Assembly: GCA_020160935.1 (NCBI GenBank) | Contig: JAIUPL010000008.1 | Coordinates: 124,001 to 188,000 of the forward strand | Length of the DNA: 64,000 nt | Origin: Bacteroidota bacterium | GTDB taxonomy: Bacteria > Bacteroidota > Bacteroidia > Chitinophagales > Saprospiraceae | Direction of reading: 5' to 3' | Part shown: piece by piece, positions 34,915 to 44,134 of the stretch | Layout: each line of letters begins with the position of its first letter | Position numbering within the stretch: the first letter of the stretch is position 1 | Notes under the pieces: model-generated | What the model was told of the DNA's origin: nothing | Databases searched by the model: none | Seen by the model: only the letters and a program-made list of their open reading frames with translations | Program-made: the position numbers and the translations under genes

Positions 34915-35499
34915 TCAAGCATTCAGCAATTCCTTGAATGAAGAAATTAGAGCAATTTCGTCCAGTACCATCCCTGCCGCGCCCAAATCGATAGCCTGCT
35001 GCGGCATGTAGCCTACCTCTGCCGAAACAGGGTCTTGAGCAATCGTCGTACCTCCGGCTTTCCTGATTTTCAGAAGCCCGGCGGCACCGTCGGCATTGGC
35101 GCCCGACAACAAAATGCCGATAGATCTTTGCCGAAATACATTGGCCACGGATTCGAAAGTAACATCGATACTGGGCTTGCTAAAATGTACCTTTTCCGAA
35201 CTGTCGAGCGAAAAAGTGCGTTCGTCCTCAATCAGCAGGTGGTAATCGGGTGGGGCGATGTAGATATTACCCGGCTGTATTTCATCCTTATCTTCCACTT
35301 CCCTGACAGGTACCTGGGTTTTGTAAGACAAAAGATTTTCCAGGATAGACTCGGGGTCATTTTTTCGATGCAGCACAATAATAATAACTGCCTGCATTTG
35401 TGCTGGTAGCGCTTGCGCCATGGCAAGTACGGTTTCAAGACTCCCCGCAGATCCGCCGATGACCACCACTTGAAATGTGTTCAACTGGTTTTCCGCCAT
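34915..35499 (-). CDS. cheB: CheB-type protein-glutamate methylesterase domain protein
   Basis: The 194-residue protein is a bare CheB catalytic domain without the usual receiver. The triad is visible: Ser17 in VIGGSAGSLE, His44 in IVLHRKND, and Asp137 in LLSGANADGAAG. It overlaps the end of cheR by 19 bases. CheB removes methyl groups from receptor glutamates, but no receptor or CheA gene is present here; the pair together with sensor kinases forms a signalling module common in Bacteroidota whose methylated partner is not known. Confidence 0.93.
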   Translation of the reverse strand: MAENQLNTFQVVVIGGSAGSLETVLAMAQALPAQMQAVIIIVLHRKNDPESILENLLSYKTQVPVREVEDKDEIQPGNIYIAPPDYHLLIEDERTFSLDSSEKVHFSKPSIDVTFESVANVFRQRSIGILLSGANADGAAGLLKIRKAGGTTIAQDPVSAEVGYMPQQAIDLGAAGMVLDEIALISSFKELLNA

Positions 35500-36302
35500 A
35501 TTTTATCTTTTATTGAAAATGGCGAGTAGTTTCCGGCAATACTGGTAAATCGCAAGTTCTCTTTGGTACCCAGCACCAGGAACCCCAATTGATCGAGGCT
35601 TTCATCAAAGAGCGTCAACACCCTGTCCTGTAGTTCCTTATCAAAATAAATCAGCACGTTGCGGCAAAAAATAATCTGAAACTCGTTGAAAGAACGGTCG
35701 GAAACCAGGTTGTGCGTGCTGACGATCATCCTGGATTTCAGGCGTTCGTCAAATTTTGCCCAGTTATATTTGGCTGTGTAGTAGGAAGAAAAATCCTTTT
35801 TCCCACCCGACAGAATATAGTTTTCAGAATAGTTTTTCATCTGACTCATCGGGAAAATGCCATTCTTGATCTGTTCAATCACGACTGGGTTGAGGTCGGT
35901 GGCATACAACAGCGAACGATGCAGTAAATTGGCTTCTTCGAGCAAAATAGCCATTGAATACACTTCTTCTCCCGTTGAACAGCCCGCATGCCAGATGCGT
36001 ATAAAAGGGTGTGTGGCCAGTACGGGCAATACTGTTTCCCGGATGGTTTTGAACACAGCAGGGTCGCGAAACATTTCCGTAACGTTTACCGTAAGCCCTT
36101 GCACTACCTGCGGCAGGTAGGAAGGTTCTGTTTTCACCTTGTGCAGCAGTTCGGCAAAACTGGGCACTCGATCGATTGTCATCAGCCGCATTACCCTCCT
36201 TTTCAGGGAGGCACGGGCATAGTGATTGAAATCGTAGCCGTACAAGTCGTACAGTACAGTAGTAAGATGTTCAATTTCTTCGTCGTGAAGCATGACACCC
36301 AT
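35481..36302 (-). CDS. cheR: CheR-type protein-glutamate methyltransferase
   Basis: The 273-residue protein has the small N-terminal helical domain (YDLYGYDFNHYARASLKRRVMR) and the SAM-dependent methyltransferase domain: RIWHAGCSTGEEVYSMAILL (SAM-binding loop), LLYATDLNPVVIEQ, and FQIIFCRNVLIYFDKELQ. It lacks the receptor-tethering extensions. It ends inside the cheB start and begins directly at the end of the hybrid kinase gene (stop codon at 36303), so the three are translated from one message. Confidence 0.94.
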   Translation of the reverse strand: MGVMLHDEEIEHLTTVLYDLYGYDFNHYARASLKRRVMRLMTIDRVPSFAELLHKVKTEPSYLPQVVQGLTVNVTEMFRDPAVFKTIRETVLPVLATHPFIRIWHAGCSTGEEVYSMAILLEEANLLHRSLLYATDLNPVVIEQIKNGIFPMSQMKNYSENYILSGGKKDFSSYYTAKYNWAKFDERLKSRMIVSTHNLVSDRSFNEFQIIFCRNVLIYFDKELQDRVLTLFDESLDQLGFLVLGTKENLRFTSIAGNYSPFSIKDKIWRKTS

Positions 36303-39300
36303 TTATTGGTACAACCACACACGCAGGAGTGAAATCAACTGATCCACATCTACAGGTTTGGTAATGTAATCGGACGCTCCGGCTTCGATGCATTTGATAC
36401 GGTCGCCTGCCATCGCTTTGGCCGTTACGGCGATGATAGGAAGTTTTTTAAATTTCGACATAGCCCGAATATTTTTGATCGCATCGTATCCATCCATTTC
36501 TGGCATCATCATATCCATCAGAATCAGGTCGACCTTTTTGTGTTCCCGCAGTTGCTGAAGGGCTTCCTTGCCATCGATGGCTGAAATGACGTTGATGCCA
36601 TAGTTTTCCAGCGATTTGGTCAGGGAGAAAATATTGCGCACATCATCGTCGGCTACCAGGATATTTTTCCCTTTTAGTACTTCTTCCAGTTCGCCGAGGC
36701 GTTTGTAATGTGCCGAACGGTTGCCTTTTTTATTTTCCTCGACCAGGTGCAGGAAAAGCGACACTTCATCGAGGATGCGCTGGTAGGAATTGGCTGTTTT
36801 GATAACAATGGTATCGGCGTATTGCTTGATTTTCAGTTCTTCCGCCTGTGAAAGGAATTTGCCAGTGAATATGATAATGGGTATGTTTTCCAGCCCGGGC
36901 GTTTTTTTCACTTCTTCCAGCGGAACATAGTTGCGTTGCTCGGGAATTCCCATGTCCAGAATAACACAATCGACTTCTTTTTGCTGCAAGGCTTCGATGC
37001 CATCGCCGACAGAATTTTTTATTTCCGATACCACCTGGTGTTGTTGCAGGAAATATGCCAAAGCCTGGGCATGTTTGGCATTTTCCTCGACGATCATCAC
37101 CTTCCTGGGGGCTTTGCTAAGGGCTTCCTCAATACAGGTGAATATCTCCGCGAGTTTGTCAAACGCAACAGGTTTGTTGATAAAATCAACGGCGCCTTTC
37201 GACAAACTTTTGGTGCGCACCTGGAACGACGACATCATATGAACGGGAATCGGGCGGGTGACAGGGTTTGATTTTAGTTCGTCCATCACCTGCCAGCCAC
37301 TTTTCACAGGAAGTTGCACGTCGAGCAGGATACCGGCGGGCAGGTATTTTTTGGCCAGTTCGACGGCTTCGTCACCACGCACGGCCACAATACCTTTATA
37401 GCCATTTTGCCGGGTATATTCAAGCAAGGAACGCGCAAAAGCGGTATCGTCTTCCACAATCAGCACGACCTTGTCGCCGGCTTCTATTGCATGGCGGTCG
37501 TCCTCCACAGCCTCTGGAATGGTGTTGAGAATAAATTTACTGTCTTCGTCCTTGCCTGTTTTTCCTTTTGAGGGCGTATCATCCTGGATTACCGCAGGCT
37601 GTGCAGTGCTTTCCGGGATATGTAATCTGTACCCTTTTTGATCCGGAATGGTAAGCGTAAATGTGCTTCCTTTCCCTTCCACGCTTTCGAGGGTGATTTC
37701 GCCACCCAGCAAACGCGCCAGTTCTCGACTGATCGAGAGCCCCAGTCCCGTTCCTCCGTATTGCCTTCTGGTAGAACCATCGGCTTGTTGAAATGCCTCG
37801 AAAATCGTTTCGTGTTTGTCGGCCGGGATGCCTATGCCAGTGTCTTTTACAGCAAAATGAATAGCATGACCTTCCGTTCTGATGTGGAGGCTAACGGAGC
37901 CTGCCTTGGTAAATTTGATCGCATTGGAGATCAAATTGCGCAAAATCTGATCGAGGCGAAGCCGGTCTGTTTCAATCGAGGCAGGAACCTGTTCGGCCTG
38001 GGTAATGTCAAACGAGATGTTTTTATCTTTGGCGATCGGGACGAACAGAGACTTCAGATCAGCGGACAAACCTTCGAGCCGGACGGCGCTGTATTCCAGT
38101 TCCATTTTTCCCGACTCAATTTTTGTCAGGTCCAGGATTTCATCGATCAGCGTAAGCAGGCCTTTCCCGGAAGTCTGTATCACCTGGGCATATTCCACCT
38201 GCTCGTCGGAGAGGTTGCGCGGGTGATTTTCAGACAGGAGGCGCGACAGCAGGAGGATGGAATTGAGGGGTGTGCGCAGTTCGTGCGACATATTGGCCAG
38301 AAACTCCGATTTGTAGCGGGTACTCTGTTCGAGGTCTTCCGCTTTTCGCTGAATTTCGAGGTTGCGTTCGAGGATAACTTCGTTTTTTTCTTCCAGCAGG
38401 CGACTGCGTTCTTCGAGTTCGATATTGGCCTGCTGGAGTTCTTCCTGTTGCACTTTCAGTTCTTCTTCCGATGCCTGAAGTTTCTCCGCCTGTGCTTCGA
38501 GTTCGGCATTAATATTCTCCAGTTCGCTTTGTTGTGCTTGCAGTTCTTCCGTTTGCGACTGGGTTTCTTCCAGCAGTTCCTGCACGCGCTGTCGGTTTTG
38601 GGCCGTATTGATGGCAATTGCGATGTTATCTGCTGCTAATCGCAGGAAGTTTTTCTGTATTTCGGTAAATCCGGAAATGGAAACGAGTTCTACGATGCCC
38701 TTTACCTGTTTATTGTACACGAGCGGTAGTGCAAAAATGGCGCGCGGTTTTACTTCCCCCGGCAAATACGTCATAGTGTACAATTCGTCGTTCAGGCCCT
38801 CGATCAACAACGGCCGTGCAGAAGAGGCTGCTTGTCCTGCCAAGCCTTCACCCAGTGCGATACTTTTTTTCTGATGGGCAGGCACAATGGCATAGCCGCT
38901 TTTCAACTGGAGTGTGCCAAAATCGTCGAGCAGGTAAAAAGCGCCTGCCTGGCAATTAGCATATTCCACCACAAAATTCAATACGGACTTGGCAAGGGTT
39001 GGAATGTCAAGGTCGACGATGACATTTTCACTGAGTTTGGCCAGGCCAGTCTGCAACCATTCTCGCTCCGATAGTTGGGTAAACGAGACATCCAGCGCGC
39101 CGGCCATGTTATTGAGCGACTCGGCTATCGATCCGAGCGCATCTTTGCCGTCGTCATCTACCCTGATCTGGTAATTTCCATCTGAAATTTGCTCGGCAAT
39201 GTTTTCCACCGCCGCAAGCCTGCGCGTAATTTCCTGGTCCTTCAATTGCAACGCGCGTTGTAATTCCAGGCGTTTTTCAAAATCGTTCATCATCCGGATG

Positions 39301-39896
39301 ACAGAGATGATCGTAATTAAAATGCCCAGGAGGGATGCGATGAGAATAACGACAGGCGTTCTTCGGGTAAATTGCTCGAGTTGAATGGTTCTTTCCTTCA
39401 ACAAAGCCTGCTCTTCCACCCGCATGGAATCCACAACATTTCTGGCTGCATCCATGAGCAGTTTGCCTTGCAGTAAAAAACTGTCGGGTACTGCCTCGCC
39501 TGATTTTTGGAGTTTGATACCTGTACTGAGTGAATTGAATCGCTTCTGAGCCAGGCTTTTTAACAAATCTGCATGCACCTGTTGAGCAGGATTATCATGT
39601 GTCAGATTTTTTACCTCGTTGATACGTTCCATGGTGGAATCATATGCCCCGTAATACGGCTTCAAAAACGATTCATTGTTGGTAAGCAAAAAACCGCGTT
39701 GACCTGTTTCAGCATCTTTCATCAGGGAAATTACCTGTTCCACTTTCATGCTTACTTCATGGGTGTGGTTCACCCATTTCGTGCTGTCGAGCAACTTTGA
39801 AATGCTGATGTAGGAAACGATTGCGCTGACGAGCAAGAGCAAAAGGGATAGTCCATAACCAGTATATAAATTGCGTTTAAATTTTTCCATAAGCAT
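36303..39896 (-). CDS. CHASE3-HAMP-GAF hybrid histidine kinase with three receivers
   Basis: The 1197-residue kinase reads, in order: membrane helix (12-34), CHASE3 sensor (about 40-175, with DAETGQRGFLLTNNESFL), second membrane helix (180-200), HAMP (205-275), GAF (290-430), a long Gln/Glu-rich coiled coil (430-530), HisKA with phosphorylated His538 in ANMSHELRTP, HATPase (about 645-752; NLISNAIKF, DTGIGIP, GGTGLGLS), then receivers with acceptor Asp859, Asp981 and Asp1128. The middle receiver has an EEN in place of the usual acidic pocket (VMIVEENAKHA), so it may be poorly phosphorylated. It belongs to an operon of response regulator, receiver-kinase, this kinase, cheR and cheB. Confidence 0.95.
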   Translation of the reverse strand: MLMEKFKRNLYTGYGLSLLLLLVSAIVSYISISKLLDSTKWVNHTHEVSMKVEQVISLMKDAETGQRGFLLTNNESFLKPYYGAYDSTMERINEVKNLTHDNPAQQVHADLLKSLAQKRFNSLSTGIKLQKSGEAVPDSFLLQGKLLMDAARNVVDSMRVEEQALLKERTIQLEQFTRRTPVVILIASLLGILITIISVIRMMNDFEKRLELQRALQLKDQEITRRLAAVENIAEQISDGNYQIRVDDDGKDALGSIAESLNNMAGALDVSFTQLSEREWLQTGLAKLSENVIVDLDIPTLAKSVLNFVVEYANCQAGAFYLLDDFGTLQLKSGYAIVPAHQKKSIALGEGLAGQAASSARPLLIEGLNDELYTMTYLPGEVKPRAIFALPLVYNKQVKGIVELVSISGFTEIQKNFLRLAADNIAIAINTAQNRQRVQELLEETQSQTEELQAQQSELENINAELEAQAEKLQASEEELKVQQEELQQANIELEERSRLLEEKNEVILERNLEIQRKAEDLEQSTRYKSEFLANMSHELRTPLNSILLLSRLLSENHPRNLSDEQVEYAQVIQTSGKGLLTLIDEILDLTKIESGKMELEYSAVRLEGLSADLKSLFVPIAKDKNISFDITQAEQVPASIETDRLRLDQILRNLISNAIKFTKAGSVSLHIRTEGHAIHFAVKDTGIGIPADKHETIFEAFQQADGSTRRQYGGTGLGLSISRELARLLGGEITLESVEGKGSTFTLTIPDQKGYRLHIPESTAQPAVIQDDTPSKGKTGKDEDSKFILNTIPEAVEDDRHAIEAGDKVVLIVEDDTAFARSLLEYTRQNGYKGIVAVRGDEAVELAKKYLPAGILLDVQLPVKSGWQVMDELKSNPVTRPIPVHMMSSFQVRTKSLSKGAVDFINKPVAFDKLAEIFTCIEEALSKAPRKVMIVEENAKHAQALAYFLQQHQVVSEIKNSVGDGIEALQQKEVDCVILDMGIPEQRNYVPLEEVKKTPGLENIPIIIFTGKFLSQAEELKIKQYADTIVIKTANSYQRILDEVSLFLHLVEENKKGNRSAHYKRLGELEEVLKGKNILVADDDVRNIFSLTKSLENYGINVISAIDGKEALQQLREHKKVDLILMDMMMPEMDGYDAIKNIRAMSKFKKLPIIAVTAKAMAGDRIKCIEAGASDYITKPVDVDQLISLLRVWLYQ

Positions 39897-39899
39897 TTG

Positions 39900-41156
39900 T
39901 CATTCAGGGCGTTGCAAAGAGGTGGTTTGATGCAAGGGTAAAATAATAGTAAATGCGGCGCCTTCTCCTTCCCGGCTTTTTGCGCCGATCAGGCCATTGT
40001 GTTTTTCCACAATTTTTTTGACGATCGCCAGCCCAATCCCGGTGCCCTCATATTCACTGCGGCCATGCAGTCGTTGAAAAATAGTAAAAATTTTATCTCT
40101 GTAGGCCTCATCAAAACCAATCCCGTTGTCGATCACCTGAATCCGGGCATACTCTCCTCGCGGATCAGGTGTCGCATCGATGTCCTTGGAAGCGATGAGT
40201 TCACTCTTCATAAGAATTTCGGGCGCCGAGTCGGGTTTTGAAAATTTCAGGGCATTGCTAATGAGGTTTTGAAACAGTTGCCGCATCTGACCGGGTACTG
40301 CTTCCAGTACGGGCATTTTTTCAAGCGAAATACGGGCGTTTTTTTCGTGCAGGGCTACTTCGAGGTCGGAAAGGGTATTTTCGATTACTTCGGAAAGATC
40401 AACTTTTGTAAAAGGCGAGGTGCCGGAAAGATTCGAATGGCTGAGCAAGTCCTGAATCAGGTCGCGCATCCGTTCGGTAGAGGCAATCACTTTGTTGATC
40501 TGGGTTTTTGCATCTTGTGTTTCTGCCAGGTGCTTTTCGCGTATCACTTTGCAGAAAAGCAGGATTTTGCGCAAGGGTTCCTGCAAATCATGGGAAGCAA
40601 GGTAGGCATACTGAGCCAGTTCCGTATTTCTGTTTTCAAGGTCCTGGTTGCTGTATATCAACTCGCGAGTGCGCTGGGTAATCTTTTCTTCCAAAGAAAG
40701 ATTCATGGATTCCACCTCCGCCTGAGCCCGTTTGCGCGATTCAATCTCCTTGTGAAGCATATCCTGCACTTGCTTCAACTCACGGGTCTGTTCGTACAGA
40801 CGTACGAAGGTTTTTACTTTCAGCAGCAGCAAATCGGGATCGAAAGGCTTGGACAGGTAATCGACTCCTCCAGACTGGTAGCCGCGATTTACAAATCGTT
40901 TGTCAGTATTTACGGCGGAGAGGAAAATGATGGGAATATCGCGCGTTTTATTCAGGCTGTTGACGGCTTCAGCCACTTCGTATCCATCCATTTCCGGCAT
41001 CTGGACATCCAGAATGATCAGCGAATATTCCTTGCGCAATAGTTTTTTCAAGGCTTCTTCTCCAGAGGAAGCCGTGTCAACCTCATATGCATGGTGCTGC
41101 AACAGGGTTTTTAAGGAAAACAGATTTTCTGCAAGATCATCAACAATCAGTATCAT
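39900..41156 (-). CDS. Receiver-histidine kinase fusion
   Basis: The 418-residue cytoplasmic protein has an N-terminal receiver (MILIVDDLAENLFSLK, acceptor Asp50 in LIILDVQMPEMDG), a coiled coil (about 120-175), HisKA with His189 in YLASHDLQEPLRK (the phytochrome-like HDLQEPLR variant), and HATPase (QNLISNALKFSK, DNGIGFDE, YEGTGIGLAI). It lacks membrane helices, so it takes its signal through the receiver. Only 3 bases separate it from the large hybrid kinase gene. It may relay phosphate between that kinase and the response regulator upstream. Confidence 0.95.
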   Translation of the reverse strand: MILIVDDLAENLFSLKTLLQHHAYEVDTASSGEEALKKLLRKEYSLIILDVQMPEMDGYEVAEAVNSLNKTRDIPIIFLSAVNTDKRFVNRGYQSGGVDYLSKPFDPDLLLLKVKTFVRLYEQTRELKQVQDMLHKEIESRKRAQAEVESMNLSLEEKITQRTRELIYSNQDLENRNTELAQYAYLASHDLQEPLRKILLFCKVIREKHLAETQDAKTQINKVIASTERMRDLIQDLLSHSNLSGTSPFTKVDLSEVIENTLSDLEVALHEKNARISLEKMPVLEAVPGQMRQLFQNLISNALKFSKPDSAPEILMKSELIASKDIDATPDPRGEYARIQVIDNGIGFDEAYRDKIFTIFQRLHGRSEYEGTGIGLAIVKKIVEKHNGLIGAKSREGEGAAFTIILPLHQTTSLQRPE

Positions 41157-41202
41157 ACGCAGCGATTATGTAGAATAGGAATATAAAAATACCGTTCCAG
41201 CG

Positions 41203-41658
41203 TCAACTAGTTACAAAGGTGCCGGTATTGCTGCGGAGTTGTTGCAAGGCAGTGTCGAGGTGGCAAGGGAGGTTTTCAGCAATAGTCAGCACAATTTTTT
41301 CAAGGTCTGACATGTCGCTGGGTTTGGTAATAAAGCCGTTAGCGCCCAGCGCAAAACAATCATCTATATCGCGTTGGTGAGAAGAGGTGGTATAAATGAC
41401 AACCGGGATGTTGGAAAGGAGGATGTCGGATCTTATCTCGCGCAGGCATTCCTTGCCGTCCATTCGGGGCATATTGAGGTCCAGAAATAAAACATCGGGC
41501 AATGGCCCTTCCATTTCCCGAAGCATTATGAGCGCTTCTTTTCCATCTGAAGCAGTATCCAGGCGGATAGGGAAGGGACAATCACCGACTATTTCCTCAA
41601 ACAGGAGCGTATCATCCGGATCATCGTCTGCAAGGAAAAAGAACGCAGTTCTATTCAT
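41203..41658 (-). CDS. Single-domain response regulator (Rcp1-like)
   Basis: The 151-residue protein is a receiver only: acidic triplet LADDDPDD, acceptor Asp60 in VLFLDLNMPRMDGKE, Thr/Ser switch in VVIYTTSSHQ, and Lys in FITKPSDM. This subclass partners with kinases bearing the HDLQEPLR-type H-box, as in the next gene. It has no output domain, so it acts by protein contact or as a phosphate sink. It is the first gene of the five-gene signalling operon and has a -7 box about 50 bases upstream. Confidence 0.95.
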   Translation of the reverse strand: MNRTAFFFLADDDPDDTLLFEEIVGDCPFPIRLDTASDGKEALIMLREMEGPLPDVLFLDLNMPRMDGKECLREIRSDILLSNIPVVIYTTSSHQRDIDDCFALGANGFITKPSDMSDLEKIVLTIAENLPCHLDTALQQLRSNTGTFVTS

Positions 41659-41708
41659 GGTGTTGCAAGAGAATGTTTATCAAAATGGTTGTTTCCAGAT
41701 GGGTTAAA

Positions 41709-41716
41709 CAAAGATA
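41709..41716 (-). promoter_or_regulatory. -7 box of the signalling operon
   Basis: On the minus strand TATCTTTG fits TAnnTTTG. Just upstream lies CTGTT-TT-AACAG (41720-41731), a small palindrome that may be an operator. No TTG is seen at the usual distance. Confidence 0.5.
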
Positions 41717-41731
41717 ACGCTGTTTTAACAG

Positions 41732-42276
41732 GCTCTTAAACCTGCATTTACATAACGGTTTTGGTATGCGTCGGGTATCTCATTTGCAGCAAATGTATTT
41801 TTTTCCGGGTTATCCCCTAGGAAAAATAATGGATGGATGTGTAGATTCCTGGGTATAAACAACCAGCATTTGCCTGGTAATTTTGGGGATTTTTTTGCCC
41901 AAATCCGGATTGTGATCTTCATGTATTCAGGAATAAAGATAACAATGTTCATGCAGCAGAGTTGAAAAAAAATTATGCCCGGGCAAACATACATTTGTCG
42001 CTTGTTGAGTTGTGTACAAAACAGCAGCAATATGAAAGTTTGATGGTTCACAAAAAGTTTTGAATGATGCCTGTTTCTCTAAATCTGATTAAGCAAGGGA
42101 GTATGTTGGTCTTGTTGTTTCCCTTTTTATCCCTTTCTGCCCAGACTTTCCAAGATCGAAGTGCGCCGCGCTGAGTAGAAAGAGAAACCATGCTCTAACA
42201 TCAACACTTGAATTGATACCAGTCATTTGATTCCGCATAAACAATCTGGCAAATTGTTGCATCAAATCCTCGGATT
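41732..42276. other. Gene-poor spacer
   Basis: About 540 bases without a convincing full gene. It holds a short frame with a signal peptide (42067-42174, listed separately) and, at its end, a hairpin that overlaps the start codon of the next gene (GTTGCAT at 42256-42262 with ATGCAAC at 42277-42283, and AATCC/GGATT inside). Confidence 0.6.
42067..42174 (+). pseudogene. Possible gene remnant: signal peptide only
   Basis: An ATG at 42067 opens 35 codons. They read as a signal peptide (SMLVLLFPFLSLSAQ) followed by only about ten residues before TGA. A secreted protein of this size is unlikely, so this may be the 5' end of a lost gene, or chance. No matching downstream part is found in the other frames before 42277. 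Confidence 0.3.
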
Positions 42277-42897
42277 ATGCAACATATCAAATTGATTTCC
42301 AAACGTGGCTTGATGGCAATTATTCTGCCGTTCTTTTTGTTGCCTGTAGCACAAGCACAAAAAGATACGTCGACACATTGCCCACAATGGCTGGTTTCTG
42401 TGTTCAACACAGCCACCTTGCTACCTGGCCATATTTTTTCTAAGCCGGTGCACCCGGGTATCACCCTCGGCGCCGAATTTCGTTACAACCATCACCCTCG
42501 TAACCAGTGGTTGCAAACTGCCAAACTGGGATTTTCGTACCACCAGTACGCACAGTCTGTGGTTCAATTGTATTCAGAATTTGGATACAGACGCGATATC
42601 TGGAAAGGCATAGGCGCTGAACTTCGCATTGGCGCCGGCTACCTGCATGCTTTTCCTGCTACGGAAATTTTCAAATTCAAGGACGGACAGTATGTGAAGA
42701 AAACCAAGCTCGGACGACCCCAGTTTATGGGCGGCGCAGCACTTGCCCTCGGCTACCAGTTGCCCGGTAATTTCTGGGTAAAACGCATCTATGTTGAAGA
42801 CCAGTTCTACCTGCAAATGCCGTTTGTGAAAAACTATGTACCACTGCTCCCCAATTCAGTGCTGCATGTGGGAGTGGGGATAAGTCTAAAGTCCTGA
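42277..42897 (+). CDS. Predicted outer-membrane beta-barrel protein, function unknown
   Basis: The 206-residue protein has a signal peptide (GLMAIILPFFLLPVAQAQ). The mature part is made of alternating amphipathic strands with many Tyr, Trp and Phe (LGAEFRYNHHPRNQWLQTAK, LGFSYHQYAQSVVQLYSEF, GIGAELRIGAGYLHAFPATE) and ends VLHVGVGISLKS, consistent with a small outer-membrane barrel. No enzyme motif is seen. It precedes the serine hydrolase gene by 44 bases on the same strand and could be co-transcribed. The start codon lies within the stem of a predicted hairpin. Confidence 0.72.
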   Translation: MQHIKLISKRGLMAIILPFFLLPVAQAQKDTSTHCPQWLVSVFNTATLLPGHIFSKPVHPGITLGAEFRYNHHPRNQWLQTAKLGFSYHQYAQSVVQLYSEFGYRRDIWKGIGAELRIGAGYLHAFPATEIFKFKDGQYVKKTKLGRPQFMGGAALALGYQLPGNFWVKRIYVEDQFYLQMPFVKNYVPLLPNSVLHVGVGISLKS

Positions 42898-42941
42898 GTC
42901 CTAAGACCTGAGTCGACAGTCATCAGTCAACAAGCATTACT

Positions 42942-44123
42942 ATGAAAAATCGAACCAGAATATCCATATTATGGGTGGGAATGGCACTTTTAATGCCATT
43001 GTCCTGCCAGAAAATAGATGTCGGGCATACCACGTCCTGCACGTACACGCCCGGCGCTGTTCACCCGCACAGCCAGGAATTCCAGGCGGTGCTCGACAAA
43101 TACGTTGCCAAAGGCTTGCCGGGAATTGTAGCCCTTGTGCGCGATTCCAGTGGCATCTGGGCTGGTTCTGCCGGCCTGGCCGACATTTCAGAAGGCATTC
43201 CCATGTCGCCCTGTATCGTATCCAAGGCAGCCAGCCTTACCAAACCATTTGTCGGTACGCTCGCCTTGAAATTGGTGGAAGAAGGCGCGTTCGGACTCGA
43301 CGATCCGCTGACTCGCTGGTTGTCGGCCGATGTACTAGATCACGTCAAAAATGCGCGAGAAAGCACCGTGCGGCAATTGCTGAATCACACGACGGGCATC
43401 GCCGATGTCATTGACGACAACGCTTTTTACCTGTCGGTGCTCAACAACCCGGCCCGCAAATGGAAGCCTGATGAATTGATCAAATTCGTGTACGACGACG
43501 ATCCGGAATTCGCGCCCGGACAAGGGATTTCCTATTCCAATACCAATTTTCTGCTGCTGGTTATGGTGATCGAATCGGCCACAGGAAAAGACCACAGCCA
43601 ATTGCTGCGTGAAAAGGTGCTCGACCCACTTGGCCTTGACAATACCTACTACTACTGGCACGAATCGCTACCTGCGCAAGTGGCACAAGGCTATTTCGAC
43701 CTCTACAACAACAACACAATCATCAATGTGACCAATTACAACACGGGCAGCGGCAATGGCTACGGAGGCATGTACTCTACGGTTTTCGACCTGAAAACGT
43801 TTATTGAAGCGCTGGTACGCGAAAAACGCGTGTTGGGACCTGCCATGCTCGATCAAATGCTCACATTTACAGCAGAGGAAGGCGAGTCGAACCGCGCCAA
43901 TGGTCTGGCTATTTTCAAGGATTTCCTCGATCGCGGACCGGAAGGCTTTTCCTACGGACACCGCGGCCGCGACCTGGGCTACACCGCCGATATGAACTGG
44001 TTTGTAGCAAAAGACCGCACGCTGGTGTACCTGATCAACTATGGCACCGACGGCAAAAGCAACCTGCGCCAGACTTTCTATGATTTTCGGGATGAAATAG
44101 CCAATACGGTGATCGGGTATTAA
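42942..44123 (+). CDS. Serine hydrolase of the class C beta-lactamase/DD-peptidase fold
   Basis: The 393-residue lipoprotein (signal MALLMPLSC, lipid cysteine 22) has the SxxK motif SLTK with Ser98 and Lys101, the YSNTNF motif, and a late HxG-like segment (SYGHRGRDLGY). PF00144 members include D-aminopeptidases, esterases and penicillin-binding-like enzymes; sequence alone does not tell which. It is likely envelope-anchored. The stop lies 11 bases from the convergent mpgP gene. Resistance to beta-lactams should not be inferred from the fold. Confidence 0.9.
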   Translation: MKNRTRISILWVGMALLMPLSCQKIDVGHTTSCTYTPGAVHPHSQEFQAVLDKYVAKGLPGIVALVRDSSGIWAGSAGLADISEGIPMSPCIVSKAASLTKPFVGTLALKLVEEGAFGLDDPLTRWLSADVLDHVKNARESTVRQLLNHTTGIADVIDDNAFYLSVLNNPARKWKPDELIKFVYDDDPEFAPGQGISYSNTNFLLLVMVIESATGKDHSQLLREKVLDPLGLDNTYYYWHESLPAQVAQGYFDLYNNNTIINVTNYNTGSGNGYGGMYSTVFDLKTFIEALVREKRVLGPAMLDQMLTFTAEEGESNRANGLAIFKDFLDRGPEGFSYGHRGRDLGYTADMNWFVAKDRTLVYLINYGTDGKSNLRQTFYDFRDEIANTVIGY

Positions 44124-44134
44124 AGTGGCTGGTG

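Noticed and set aside
36303-41658. A classic chemotaxis operon
   Set aside because: CheA, CheW, CheY-to-motor and receptor genes are missing, and CheB lacks its receiver, so motility control is not supported.
42942-44123. A beta-lactam resistance gene
   Set aside because: The SxxK/YxN fold is shared with many esterases and peptidases; nothing points to a beta-lactamase.
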